DNA of 64,000 nt from Methylocystis silviterrae. Its GTDB lineage: Bacteria; Pseudomonadota; Alphaproteobacteria; Rhizobiales; Beijerinckiaceae. This document shows, piece by piece, positions 53,101 to 59,990 of the stretch; position 1 is the first letter of the stretch; the number at the start of each line of letters is the position of its first letter. The stretch lies in contig NZ_JABVWW010000003.1 of NCBI RefSeq assembly GCF_013350005.1, positions 1-64,000 of the forward strand, read 5' to 3'. The notes under the pieces were generated by a model. That model saw only the letters and a list, made by a program, of their open reading frames with translations, searched no databases and was not told the DNA's origin. The position numbers were made by a program, and so were the translations under genes.

Positions 53101-53739
53101 AACGGCGAAATTTGCCAATCGCGTTTTCGGCCAATCCTTATCGATCTCAGGCTTGGTCGGCTCGCCGCCAGCTTCTTCCTTCTTCGCCTTGCAATGCTGC
53201 CGGGCGGACGACTGGCCATTTGGAAATTCGTCTTTCCATACGGCGTCGTTCAAATTGTCTTTACCGGCAGGCGGCTCGCGGAAAGAGTTCGGACAGAAGT
53301 CCTTCGTAAGTCCCGGCTGCAGCGGCCTGAGAAGATTTTGAAAATGGACCTCGAGCGTGTCGCCGACGTTGACCCTCAACGCCAAAGGACGCGGGCGTTT
53401 GCAGTCGCGCAGCCGAACCGCTCCGGGCTCGAGCGCAGCGCCAATCGCGCGGGAATTCGTTTCGGCTTCGGGTTTTTCGCAGTCTGAGGCGGACGTGTAC
53501 GCGACAGCCGTGTCGACCGGCACGACATCTTCGCGTAGCGCGTAGATCATCCCGAAGGGATTGAACGACCCAAAACGGTTGTAGACGAGCAGCTGGTCGA
53601 GCGCGACAACATTTGCGATGATCAGAGCGCCATCGCGTCCTGCGAGCGGTGAGGGCTCTTTGGCCGGCAAAGGCTTCGAAATAGCCCAAAGGATCACGCC
53701 ACTGAAAAGAATGGCGCTCAGCAAAAATATCTTTTTCAT
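47146..53739 (-). CDS. Giant secreted multicopper-oxidase-like protein (~2,197 residues)
   Basis: Signal peptide MKKIFLLSAILFSGVILWA; ATG 53739 is chosen because AGGA lies nine bases before it and only one base before ATG 53748. Copper motifs appear in unusual order. First comes H490-x2-H493-x-H495 (HVFHLHAH), then H558-C559-H560-x3-H564-x4-M569, the type 1 and trinuclear ligands normally at the C-terminus. Later come H941-x-H943 and H1051-x-H1053, ligands normally at the N-terminus. A degenerate third set ends near C2156-x3-H2160 and M2166. HG-x6-EP modules recur at 276, 1062 and 1925. Closest known type is the very large MnxG/McoA-like metal oxidase group (by architecture, not database search). 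Probably oxidises metal ions or organics outside the membrane. Confidence 0.8.
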   Translation of the reverse strand: MKKIFLLSAILFSGVILWAISKPLPAKEPSPLAGRDGALIIANVVALDQLLVYNRFGSFNPFGMIYALREDVVPVDTAVAYTSASDCEKPEAETNSRAIGAALEPGAVRLRDCKRPRPLALRVNVGDTLEVHFQNLLRPLQPGLTKDFCPNSFREPPAGKDNLNDAVWKDEFPNGQSSARQHCKAKKEEAGGEPTKPEIDKDWPKTRLANFAVAGLKLAAKQTDGFDRDICLGVSALPPGGRIVVCRFEINHEGPFFATSNAAMSGGEGDGGSLTHGLFASVIAEPKGSAWYRSQVSHGVLEAAWPKEGATEPHARKGKLDYEAKDGAGFPYLNMLSAEESKDGEARYRLAHSDLNAIVREPAKDRGRFSAFREFTVVLHDEMKTYYAEAYRMLGGADAQFKQLAGVRDGFGVNYGSGGMGPMLIANRKKMGPAADCVECLYEEFFLQSWANGDPALLEQFPDDPSNVHHSYLNDRVVFRNFHAGPKETHVFHLHAHQWFAGNDSGRGAYLDSQTVGPQQGFTYRIYHGGLRDQGPGGWWETHGAGNRNRAPGDSIFHCHLYPHFAQGMWELWRTHDVFEDGSRKLPDGQKSPGLSINPTASDDEHKTRAGTLPDGSNLANAEGTPIPALVPLPEEPLPLLPTYGDKGMPGYPFYIDGKPGHRAPQPPLDMALDNGKPLDAGLPRHVVKDGEREFAAGAAPIIDGAQNVNALLARSLAIGDLSADYTKLHLNILPYDGSDVEKRGMAFHHNGLLAGASGETKPLLLRQIDGSPAQFDKDKGGYSTVTISAATATAAGGAAAPGWFYVNGAPPRPGAPFADPCAIADGLNAGTAKSDPLTNDGVEFTPDPKMIGFRRYDVSAVQLQKMIVNRAGWHDPQARIDVLSSEAGDYKNKIRADAAPFFFRARSGECIELRHTNEMPKTLARDDFQVETPTDTVGQHIHLVKFDVTSSDGSANGWNYEDGTFAPDEISERICASQPSHGGSVTGGSTQLRGRVCGRKDHWKTPRLGAGGQPGWFQTTVQRWFADPILSEEIVGAKPTDRTMRTVFTHDHFGPSSIQQHGFYSALVIEPTHASICPEHVTNKEDCDRLAKEDAGIKLRIGDEKLVGPRKLVLERGDPDRKPHVADTREYALAIADFALLYDPKAPKAEIQYREATPAKGLVCLAKEAEAYARDKAAYDSGKLSLASICSGHNGGGADGVSASPVLHTHYTSDEAQSVAAQMRSAALDQRRIHGRPIAAPERPESISVDHHDPYLVNYRNEPVPLRVGARAGHENEGLGYGPCGFAAAGDRKEEDRSVAAQRMDDMGDFGETFRSIMLTGTQAGQTHGDPCTPILDVYENENIQIRLIQGAQEVQHVFTLEGVTFPRNLDQHFVSHRDFTSQNQEAEANPTWWRRCHDATVALAGADRSARASLVAACDNVDGRETGQEIGISEHFEFEAPMRREGVMQAALPVVESLARAAPRGKVTRAAPLKDLMADPVFANRMTASDFLYHFGTLDAIWNGAWGLLRVYEESKRPRVAYDIGACLDAPSDDPSKALNCIKANPQAPGSKLRPASQRLTSLTTARAILGTEDARNMPPPGAEETTLAPSLPARRPTPKFGVTCLPGAPHVRATVAAVEATALNAKGVVYHPQAPVLRDPNGRLLVLIDSEQNAEIWPAASLAAPAASRKSVIQKVKDSLSASQNFSGALPTSAIQPLVLRINAGDCLDLTLVNALDKNGEDKPGDALMPKITPLNVDTHDGWNVETGEFLAGNEPAARNARPSSHLALSIPLTATSNMSTTPSPVGVDAGGSVTPDKAARMFFYAGVLSPKDESQQNYFDDLARQFAQPFCDAEGLQSARLTKYDPGKNEQNAFIIDVLGRWFALSMNGDALPDAAHHQALAQCISDTIAKFEMQKKGFQPYAFGALPIRPLGDVFNQLPHGLAGALIVEPQGACYAGRNQPGVCVDGKPAQQAEPGQAVTLVPSQMKGSASITLKQGFDNAGEHVPPPEAALSEHVLLWQDGLNLHAENSSGDMPVADCHICDDTYDFGKKGVNYRSTPIFARKNLRGEAPYTQGVLNGAADANAVELGADIFHVKGKGAERTPIVLSARAGEEVMFRVVHPGGRARQRAFIITGNGFDDLFPGFGFPNAALLAPGKAITAALRRPLGPGCHFWHDGPRLMAGHGAWGLLEVTDENGEGACPGSERQQASSH

Positions 53740-53748
53740 CGCAGTCAT

Positions 53749-54153
53749 TCCTACTCTGGTTGACCGCTACAAAACCGCATCTATCAAACGGCTTAGGAAC
53801 GCACGGAGCAGGGGCGTTGTCAACACATGAGCGCGGACGACGTCCGACTGGCGCGCTGAAATTTTCGATGTAGGCACGGCTTTTGGTGTAGGCGCGACTC
53901 TTGGTCTGATGGCGGAAGGCTGGCCCGTTGTTCAGCAGAGACGATCAGCCTTATTTGTGCTGAGTTCGGCGAACCGGATCGGTAACGCGATCGGCCACAA
54001 CAGTTTCGCAGCCTCGGATGCGCTTCACGCGAATAGCCGATTCATTATCCGATTTGTGTGCGCCCCCAGTTCATTAGACTGGGTTACGTGCGCGGCTGAT
54101 CGAAGAGCTGAGCGTTTCCTTCGTAAACTGCGTCATCGCCGCGCCAAGCAGAG
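53749..54153. other. Upstream region of the giant oxidase operon
   Basis: About 400 bases with no convincing gene. On the minus strand a TTGACA at 53823-53818 lies about 80 bases before the oxidase start but lacks a clear -10 partner at the right distance, so a promoter is only suggested. Short frames here look random. Confidence 0.4.
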
Positions 54154-54819
54154 CTAACCCATTTTGCCGTCCAGCAGGCCGACGAGCGGATTTGGCGTCG
54201 GGGGCGCGATCCGCCGCAGTGTATTTGTGTCGTGGTGGTTGAATGTTGGCGTGACGCCGCGCAGGGCGAGGTCCGTTCGCGTCACATAGGTCCAGCTGCC
54301 ATCGTCGTTGAAGGCGATGTCGATTCGGTAATAGTCGGTGCGAAACGCTTCTTCCAGGAAGGTCGTCGAGCAAATGCCGAAGCGACTATCGCCGCGCCGC
54401 GCCTCGACTGAAATGCGCGCGTCATCGGGTTTCGCCGTTCCGCCCGCCAGCACGACTTGTCCTCGCGGGATCGCGATGGTCTGCATAATCAGGCCTGTGG
54501 CTGGCTCCCAGAGCCAATAGCCGACCTGGTCGTGAAAGGTGATCGCCTCCTCCGGCGCGTTGATATGGATGTGATAGCGCAAACCATAGAGGAGCTGGGG
54601 CCCGTTCGTCTGCGGGTCGATCGGATCCATCCGGATATGCTCCCGGAACGTCCGCGTTTCAGGCCCTTCGGCCTTGGGATTAACGTCCACGCCTCCATCG
54701 GACTGCCACACGCCGGCCAAGCGGCGTAGCGGACCTAGATTGGCGAGCGTATCGGGGGAGAACTCAGGCTCGGTAAAAATATCGTCCGGAATGCTGCACA
54801 CTTTTGTGTCCCTTCCCAC
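54154..54819 (-). CDS. Nitrobindin/FABP-like beta-barrel protein
   Basis: 221-residue protein with GTG start. The stretch LGPLRRLAGVWQSDGGVDVNP is like the opening of nitrobindin/THAP4-type and FABP-like barrels (L-x-G-x-W near the first strand). Alternating strands follow, including LLYGLRYHIHIN, ITFHDQVGYWLWEPATGLIMQTIAIPRGQVVLAGG and SWTYVTRTDLALRG. Members bind heme or small hydrophobic ligands. No signal peptide, so cytoplasmic. Isolated on the minus strand, with no obvious operon partner; role unknown. Confidence 0.65.
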   Translation of the reverse strand: MGRDTKVCSIPDDIFTEPEFSPDTLANLGPLRRLAGVWQSDGGVDVNPKAEGPETRTFREHIRMDPIDPQTNGPQLLYGLRYHIHINAPEEAITFHDQVGYWLWEPATGLIMQTIAIPRGQVVLAGGTAKPDDARISVEARRGDSRFGICSTTFLEEAFRTDYYRIDIAFNDDGSWTYVTRTDLALRGVTPTFNHHDTNTLRRIAPPTPNPLVGLLDGKMG

Positions 54820-55075
54820 TCATCTGATCGCGCTGGGGATTGAGAAGCGTGCGCGGCCTGATTTCAAGCGGCAAATTTACCCAATCTGCTGCCGACATTT
54901 ATCGCAGCGGCTTTTGACTGAGACAGGGGACCATCGACGCAAATAGACGCCGGCTTGGCGGGCGCTTCGGACATGGGCCGCGCCGCATGCACAAGTGCGC
55001 CGGCGCACTGCGCCTTTCAACGAGACGCGCGATGATCCGAAGGTTGCAAAAACCCATAGCTTTTCGAAGGGGTCG
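54820..55075 (+). other. Possible small-RNA region ahead of a strong terminator
   Basis: No protein gene is convincing on the plus strand, yet a perfect terminator follows at 55076. A self-complementary GTGCGCCGGCGCAC is present near 54990-55005. If a transcript arises here it would be a short untranslated RNA. Promoter not identified, so this is a suggestion from context only. Confidence 0.3.
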
Positions 55076-55104
55076 GGGCCGGCCGTTGCGGCCGGCCCTT
55101 TTTT
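55076..55104 (+). terminator. Strong rho-independent terminator
   Basis: Perfect 10-bp GC stem (55076-55085 with 55089-55098), loop TTG, followed by six T (55099-55104). It terminates plus-strand transcription entering from 54820-55075, where no gene is found, and lies about 140 bases before the glycerol dehydrogenase start. Confidence 0.85.
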
Positions 55105-55241
55105 GCGCCGCCGACTCGGCCTCTTGAGTGCAGCGCCCGGGTAAGCGAGCGCGATCACCCGAATGATGGGTGATCTCAAGCCGATGCGTTGCGTTGCGAC
55201 ATCATTTGCTCTCAAATCGCCGCCTGCACGGATGACGACGG

Positions 55242-56360
55242 ATGGCCCGTATGTTGAAGGTTTTCTGCTCCCCCGCGAGATATGTTCAGGGCCGCGATGC
55301 GACGATGTCGCTCGCCGCTGAGCTGGTAAGGCTCGGCATTTCAGGAAAAGCGCTGATCGTCGCGAGTCCGACCGCGCGCAAGGCGTTGGAGCCGGTGTGG
55401 CGCGAGACGTTCCAAGCCGCCGGACTCGACTATACGATTCTGGATTTCGGCGGAGAGTGCTCGTTTGCGGAGATTTCCCGGGGCAAGGAAGAGGCGCGCC
55501 GAGTCTCGGCCGCGTCAATTGTCGGCGCCGGCGGCGGCAAGACGTTGGACGCCGCCCGCGCCGTCGCCGCGGAACTTGAGCTTCCCGTCGCCTGCTGTCC
55601 AACGACGGCGTCGAGCGACGCGCCCTGCAGCGCGCTTTCCGTCGTCTACAGCGATGATGGGGTGTTCGAGAAATGCCTCTTTTACCGGCGCAACCCCGAT
55701 CTCGTGCTTGTCGACAGCACGGTCATCGCGCGCGCGCCGGCGCGCCTGCTGATCTCGGGCATGGGCGACGCGCTCGCCACTTTTTTCGAAGCGGACGCCG
55801 CCATCCGCGCGCATCGCAAGAACGTCGCTGGGGGCCTGAGCACGATCGCCGCGGCCGCGATCGCCGAGCTCTGCTACAAAACGCTGCTCAACGACGGGAT
55901 ATCCGCCGTCGCCGCGGCGCGGGCAGGGTCGATCACGCCGGCGCTGGAACGGATCATCGAAGCCAACACGCTGCTCTCCGGCCTCGGGTTCGAGTCGGGC
56001 GGCCTTGCGGTGGCGCATTCGGTCCACAATGGGCTGACGGCCGCGCCGGAAACGCATGATCGGCTGCATGGCGAAAAGGTCGCTTTCGGCACGTTGGTGC
56101 AGCTCGTTCTGGAAGGACGGCCGCGTTCGACGGTCGATGAAGCGATGGGATTTTGCCTCTCGGTCGGCTTGCCTGTGACGCTTGCCGAACTCGGGCTGGC
56201 AAATCTATCGCGCGACACGGCGCGGGCGATCGCCGAGCGCGCCGTCGCCGTCGGCGAGAGCGCGCATAATGAACCCTTTGAGGTGACCGCCGCGACTCTC
56301 ATGGACGCGATTTATGCCGCCGACTCCATGGGCGTCGCCTTCAAGGCGCGCGCTTCATAG
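55242..56360 (+). CDS. gldA: Glycerol dehydrogenase (iron-containing ADH family)
   Basis: NAD-dependent oxidation of glycerol to dihydroxyacetone. 372 residues with the family's GAGGGKTLDAARAVA nucleotide loop and CCPTTASSDAPCSALSVVY. The metal site consists of Asp in SGMGDALATFFEA, His in GGLAVAHSVHNGL and His in HDRLHGEKVAFG. Length and motifs match GldA well. It converges with the GMC dehydrogenase gene 21 bases away. The FSA-like aldolase at 58492 may act on the dihydroxyacetone it makes. Confidence 0.9.
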   Translation: MARMLKVFCSPARYVQGRDATMSLAAELVRLGISGKALIVASPTARKALEPVWRETFQAAGLDYTILDFGGECSFAEISRGKEEARRVSAASIVGAGGGKTLDAARAVAAELELPVACCPTTASSDAPCSALSVVYSDDGVFEKCLFYRRNPDLVLVDSTVIARAPARLLISGMGDALATFFEADAAIRAHRKNVAGGLSTIAAAAIAELCYKTLLNDGISAVAAARAGSITPALERIIEANTLLSGLGFESGGLAVAHSVHNGLTAAPETHDRLHGEKVAFGTLVQLVLEGRPRSTVDEAMGFCLSVGLPVTLAELGLANLSRDTARAIAERAVAVGESAHNEPFEVTAATLMDAIYAADSMGVAFKARAS

Positions 56361-56381
56361 CAGGCAGGCTGCAGCGCGCGC

Positions 56382-57995
56382 CTATTCCGTCAAGGAAGAA
56401 AGAATGGCGTCGGCGGCGCGAAGGGCGAGCGCGGCGATGGTGAGCGTCGGGTTGGCGGTTCCGCCGGTCGGGAACACGGCGGCGCCAACCAGAAAAAGAT
56501 TGCGGTGCGCGTGCGCGCGCAGGTCTTTGTCGACGACGGACGTCGCCGGGTCCGCGCCCATGCGCGCCGTGCCCATGATATGGCCTGCGGCTTGGGCGTC
56601 GTCCTTGTGCCAAAACGCCTCCACGCCGATCTTCGCAAACATGTCTTCATGCAGATGTTTGGCGTTGCCGAGCGCGTGTTCGGTGTAGCGGTCGAGTTGA
56701 AAGTAGATCGCCGGGCGCGGCAGACCGGTCTTTTCGATTTGCGCCCGATCCAGCGTCACCCTGTTGCTCGCCAGAGGGAGTTGCTCCGTCAATGCGGCCA
56801 CGCGAATGTGCCGCGACGTCTGCTCCTTAAGAGCCGTGTCGAGCGCCTTTCCGCGCAGGCCGCTCAGCGCGAGTTCGCGCGCGGTCGATTCGGGCGCTCC
56901 CTTCGGCCAGCTCCACCCTTCATTGCCGAATTCGAATCTCAAAGCCGAATTTACGCCGCGGTCTTTCAGATCTCGATAATTCTCGATCCCCGATGTCGCT
57001 CCAGGTCCCCGATAAGGCCAGACGGGTTGGCGCGTGAGGGCCCAGCTGAGCTGGATCGGATGATCCATCAGATTTCGGCCGAGCTGATCCGAGCGATTGG
57101 CGACGCCGCCAGGAAAGGCCTCGGAGGCCGAGGCCAGCAGGAGTCGCGGCGTCTCGACGCCATTGCCGGCGACGCAGACGGCGCGCGCGAACACGCGTCC
57201 GGTAGAGCCATCGGATCGTATGAACCTGACCGCTTCGACACGCCCGTCCGGGCGGCATTCGATGAAATTGGCGCAGGTCTCCGTCAGCAGCCTCGCGCCG
57301 AGAGATTGGGCGCGCGCGACGTGAATGGTCGCGTCATATTTCGCTTGGATCGGACAGATCGGAATGCAGCTGGCGCTGCCGTGACAGGCCGGTCGGTCGC
57401 CGGACGCCTTCGAGAGACGCGCCTGCGGAGTCGGGCGGACCTTATAGTCGGACTCCTGCAACGCGTTGCGCCATGCGTGATCGAGGAAGCTCTGTGCGAT
57501 CGGCGGAAAGGGGTAGGGCGCGGAGCGTGGCGAGCCAAGATCGTCGTCATTGTCTCCGGCGACTTCGAGCTCCTGTTCCGCCTGGCAATACCATGGCTCG
57601 AGATCCGCGTATGAGATCGGCCAATCAACGCCGAGGCCGAAGCGCGATTTCATCTCGAAATCGTCGGGAACCAGCCGAATGGCGGTTCCCAGCCAGTGCC
57701 ACGTCGTGCCGCCCACCTGTCGCAAATAGGTCGAACCGAAGGGATGAGCGCCTCTCTGCGCGTAGAACGCATAGGGCTTGTCGGTTTCGGGATGCGGCGC
57801 GAACGCGGCCTGCTCATAGGCCGATTCGGGAGTCTTTGCAGAAGCGCTCTGGAATCGTCTCACCGAGGCGGCGCGGTCCACGCGAGGGCCGGCCTCCATA
57901 ACAACGACTGTCGCGCCTTTGCGCGCGACGCGAGAGGCGACCAACGCGCCGGCGACGCCAGAGCCTATGACCAATACGTCGGCATGAATATCCAT
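56382..57995 (-). CDS. GMC-family FAD dehydrogenase, large subunit
   Basis: Glucose-methanol-choline oxidoreductase. N-terminal FAD-binding GSGVAGALVASRVARKGATVVVMEAG; VGGTTWHWLG; a CHGSASCIPICP cysteine cluster as in membrane-linked sugar/gluconate dehydrogenases; C-terminal HIMGTARMGADPATSVVD and LFLVGAAVFPTGGTANPTLT. 537 residues from ATG 57995, ten bases after the upstream stop. No signal peptide itself, so it is probably carried across by the Tat-signalled small subunit encoded just upstream. Substrate is not readable: likely a sugar, polyol or gluconate. Confidence 0.85.
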   Translation of the reverse strand: MDIHADVLVIGSGVAGALVASRVARKGATVVVMEAGPRVDRAASVRRFQSASAKTPESAYEQAAFAPHPETDKPYAFYAQRGAHPFGSTYLRQVGGTTWHWLGTAIRLVPDDFEMKSRFGLGVDWPISYADLEPWYCQAEQELEVAGDNDDDLGSPRSAPYPFPPIAQSFLDHAWRNALQESDYKVRPTPQARLSKASGDRPACHGSASCIPICPIQAKYDATIHVARAQSLGARLLTETCANFIECRPDGRVEAVRFIRSDGSTGRVFARAVCVAGNGVETPRLLLASASEAFPGGVANRSDQLGRNLMDHPIQLSWALTRQPVWPYRGPGATSGIENYRDLKDRGVNSALRFEFGNEGWSWPKGAPESTARELALSGLRGKALDTALKEQTSRHIRVAALTEQLPLASNRVTLDRAQIEKTGLPRPAIYFQLDRYTEHALGNAKHLHEDMFAKIGVEAFWHKDDAQAAGHIMGTARMGADPATSVVDKDLRAHAHRNLFLVGAAVFPTGGTANPTLTIAALALRAADAILSSLTE

Positions 57996-58005
57996 ATGGA
58001 ACGCC

Positions 58006-58434
58006 TCACTCCTTGGTCGGTGCAAGCGCCCAACTCGCGGCTTCGCCGGGAACGCCGCCTGGCCGCGCAAAGCCCATCGCGTCCCACATCAGCGCGCCGG
58101 TGTAATCGACGCAAATCACGCGTCCAGAGTCGACGGTTTGACCGGAATACCAATCCGCCACAATTCTTCGCGCAAGACCCTCCGAGTCTTTATCTTGTAG
58201 AGGGCCCAAGCTGCTCAATGCGCCGCGATCGAGTCCAAGACTCTGCAGATAAATCCGAGCCGAATCGATCTGAAGACGCGTGCGTCCAGTTAGCTCAGCG
58301 CTGAGGCGAAGAAAATCGGCGAGATCGGAGGTCTCGGCCAAACCGGGCCGATCTGCAATACAGGGCGTGAGCGCGCCGAGCGCGCAGCCGATCAGAAGCT
58401 TTCGACGCGAGACGTCACGATTCTTTGCGCGCAT
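58006..58434 (-). CDS. Tat-exported small subunit of the GMC dehydrogenase
   Basis: Starts MRAKNRDVSRRKLLIGCALGALTPCIA, a Tat signal (SRRKLLIG). The mature part has DLADFLRLSAELTGRTRL, a helix pair, and LARRIVADWYSGQTVDSGRVICVDYTGALMWDAMG, like subunit 3 of gluconate 2-dehydrogenase and the small subunit of fructose or sorbitol dehydrogenases. An in-frame codon at 58467 would extend the N-terminus by 11 residues. Immediately upstream of the flavoprotein, so the pair forms a complex exported folded; no cytochrome subunit follows. Confidence 0.78.
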   Translation of the reverse strand: MRAKNRDVSRRKLLIGCALGALTPCIADRPGLAETSDLADFLRLSAELTGRTRLQIDSARIYLQSLGLDRGALSSLGPLQDKDSEGLARRIVADWYSGQTVDSGRVICVDYTGALMWDAMGFARPGGVPGEAASWALAPTKE

Positions 58435-58491
58435 GGCATTCTCGTTTTTCGAAGGGCCCTTCGGCATGGCTGCGACAAGCTCGTTTGCCCT

Positions 58492-59169
58492 TCAGCGTTC
58501 CATTAAGATTCTCTTGTCGAAGGCTTCGATAGCCTCCTGCGACAGGGCGGACGTCAACACTTCGTTGAGAACAGACGGCGGCGCCGTGATGTCGTGACTA
58601 TACCGCAGCCCAGCTTCTACGGTTTGTCGATCGGGAAAACTCGCAAGCAGCAAGGTCCGGTCGGCGCTCTTGACGATCGCGGCGACGCTTTCGAGCTGCT
58701 TCTCCCAATCTCTTTCACGCCGCATGAGCCTGCCGAGATATACCGCGACGCCATCCGCGCCCGCCTCCATTGCGACATAGGCCTGCGCCGCCGTGAACAC
58801 CGCTGTCGCCAGAGATGCGCAGCCTATGTCTTTCAGCGCCCGGCAGCACGCGAGGCTCGGTGCAGTTGGCGCAAGTTTGATCCAAAGTTTTTTTTCGCGG
58901 GCGGTCTTCAGGTCGTCGAGATAGAGAATTGCTTGCCGCCGGGTCTCGTCGGGACCTCCAACCGCCTGAATCATCAGCTGCCGAATTGCGCCGATCTTGG
59001 CGGACATTCCGCAGAGCTTGCGGGCCGCGGCGACGTACTCATCCAACGACAACGCTTCCGCGCCGGCGGCGCGGGCGATCAATGTCGGATTGGTGGTGAA
59101 TCCCTGCACGCCCGGAAATTTCAGCGCGTCCAGGATAGCATTTTGATCCGCCGTATCGACGAGAAGCAT
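58492..59169 (-). CDS. Transaldolase-family protein (FSA-like aldolase)
   Basis: 225-residue beta/alpha-barrel of the fructose-6-phosphate aldolase/TalC subfamily. The N-terminal LLVDTADQNAILDALKFPGVQGFTTNPTLIA, the Schiff-base lysine in LWIKLAPT, and the LATAVFTAAQAYVAMEAGADGVAVYLGRL and LLLASFPDRQTVEAGL blocks all align with FSA. These enzymes join dihydroxyacetone to glyceraldehyde-3-phosphate or exchange C3 units. It lies on the minus strand about 60 bases upstream of the GMC small-subunit gene. Confidence 0.82.
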   Translation of the reverse strand: MLLVDTADQNAILDALKFPGVQGFTTNPTLIARAAGAEALSLDEYVAAARKLCGMSAKIGAIRQLMIQAVGGPDETRRQAILYLDDLKTAREKKLWIKLAPTAPSLACCRALKDIGCASLATAVFTAAQAYVAMEAGADGVAVYLGRLMRRERDWEKQLESVAAIVKSADRTLLLASFPDRQTVEAGLRYSHDITAPPSVLNEVLTSALSQEAIEAFDKRILMER

Positions 59170-59223
59170 CGCGCCCTCACATTGGAATATTGTTTATCTT
59201 GACCGTACTCGCCGCGGACGTGT

Positions 59224-59970
59224 TCACGCAGGCTTTTTCCTTGCGCTCAACACGACGCTTTTCGGATTGGCGAGAATTGCGTCCCAGAATTGTTGTCCGT
59301 AACGCTGAATTCCTTCCTTAGACACGGCGAAGGGCGTCCATTTGGCGTCAGCAAACCCCGCCTGCGTCAGCGCGTCCTCGTAAGCGCGACGGCTCCACTG
59401 GGTGAATTCGATCCAGAATTGTTCTTCCCCGACAAACGTCATCCGAACGCGCAGGCGCATGGGACCTTCCCCGATCTCTTCGAGAAAGAATCCATACGGG
59501 AGCGTATCATCTCGACCGTTGACGAAGTCCGGATTGGGCACGACGGCGACCAATCTGCCGTCGGGAATCACATTCGCCGCTACAGACCTGAACATTTGCG
59601 CAAGCGTCTGCTCGTCCTCGGCATAATTGAACAGAAAGGCGGCGGTCGCGACGTCGAATGCCCCCAAGACCGCCATCGTTGCGGCGTCGCCGACTTCGTA
59701 GGCGACGCCAAGTGGATTTTGGATCTCTTCATGTCGGGCGACGTCAATCATCGCGGGCGACAAATCCACGCCGAGCACATTCTTTGCGCCAAGTCTTTTG
59801 AGAAGCCGGGAATAATGGCCAGTCCCGCATGCGTAGTCGATGGCGCTCGCGCCTGAAAGATCGCCGAGAACCGATTGGACGGTTGGCGTTTCAAGGAAAT
59901 TCGTATCGTCATCCTTCCGCGCTGCCGAATATTGCCGGCTGATTGTTCGATATTGGTCGCTCATGCGCAT
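59224..59970 (-). CDS. SAM-dependent methyltransferase (class I)
   Basis: Cytoplasmic methyltransferase with SAM-binding motif I SAIDYACGTGHYSRLLKRLG, motif II LGVDLSPAMIDVA and a later GAFDVATAAFLFNYAEDEQTL. The start is placed at ATG 59970 (MRMSDQYRTIS); the frame stays open to 60081 across a palindromic repeat, which is not coding. Substrate unknown; the closest type is the generic small-molecule methyltransferase family. It sits just before the transaldolase-like gene on the minus strand, 54 bases away. Confidence 0.78.
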   Translation of the reverse strand: MRMSDQYRTISRQYSAARKDDDTNFLETPTVQSVLGDLSGASAIDYACGTGHYSRLLKRLGAKNVLGVDLSPAMIDVARHEEIQNPLGVAYEVGDAATMAVLGAFDVATAAFLFNYAEDEQTLAQMFRSVAANVIPDGRLVAVVPNPDFVNGRDDTLPYGFFLEEIGEGPMRLRVRMTFVGEEQFWIEFTQWSRRAYEDALTQAGFADAKWTPFAVSKEGIQRYGQQFWDAILANPKSVVLSARKKPA

Positions 59971-59990
59971 GTCCCGGAAAGTCGCTGCTA

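Noticed and set aside
53794-53823. Sigma-70 promoter for the giant oxidase operon
   Set aside because: TTGACA is present on the minus strand but no acceptable -10 hexamer lies 16-19 bases on.
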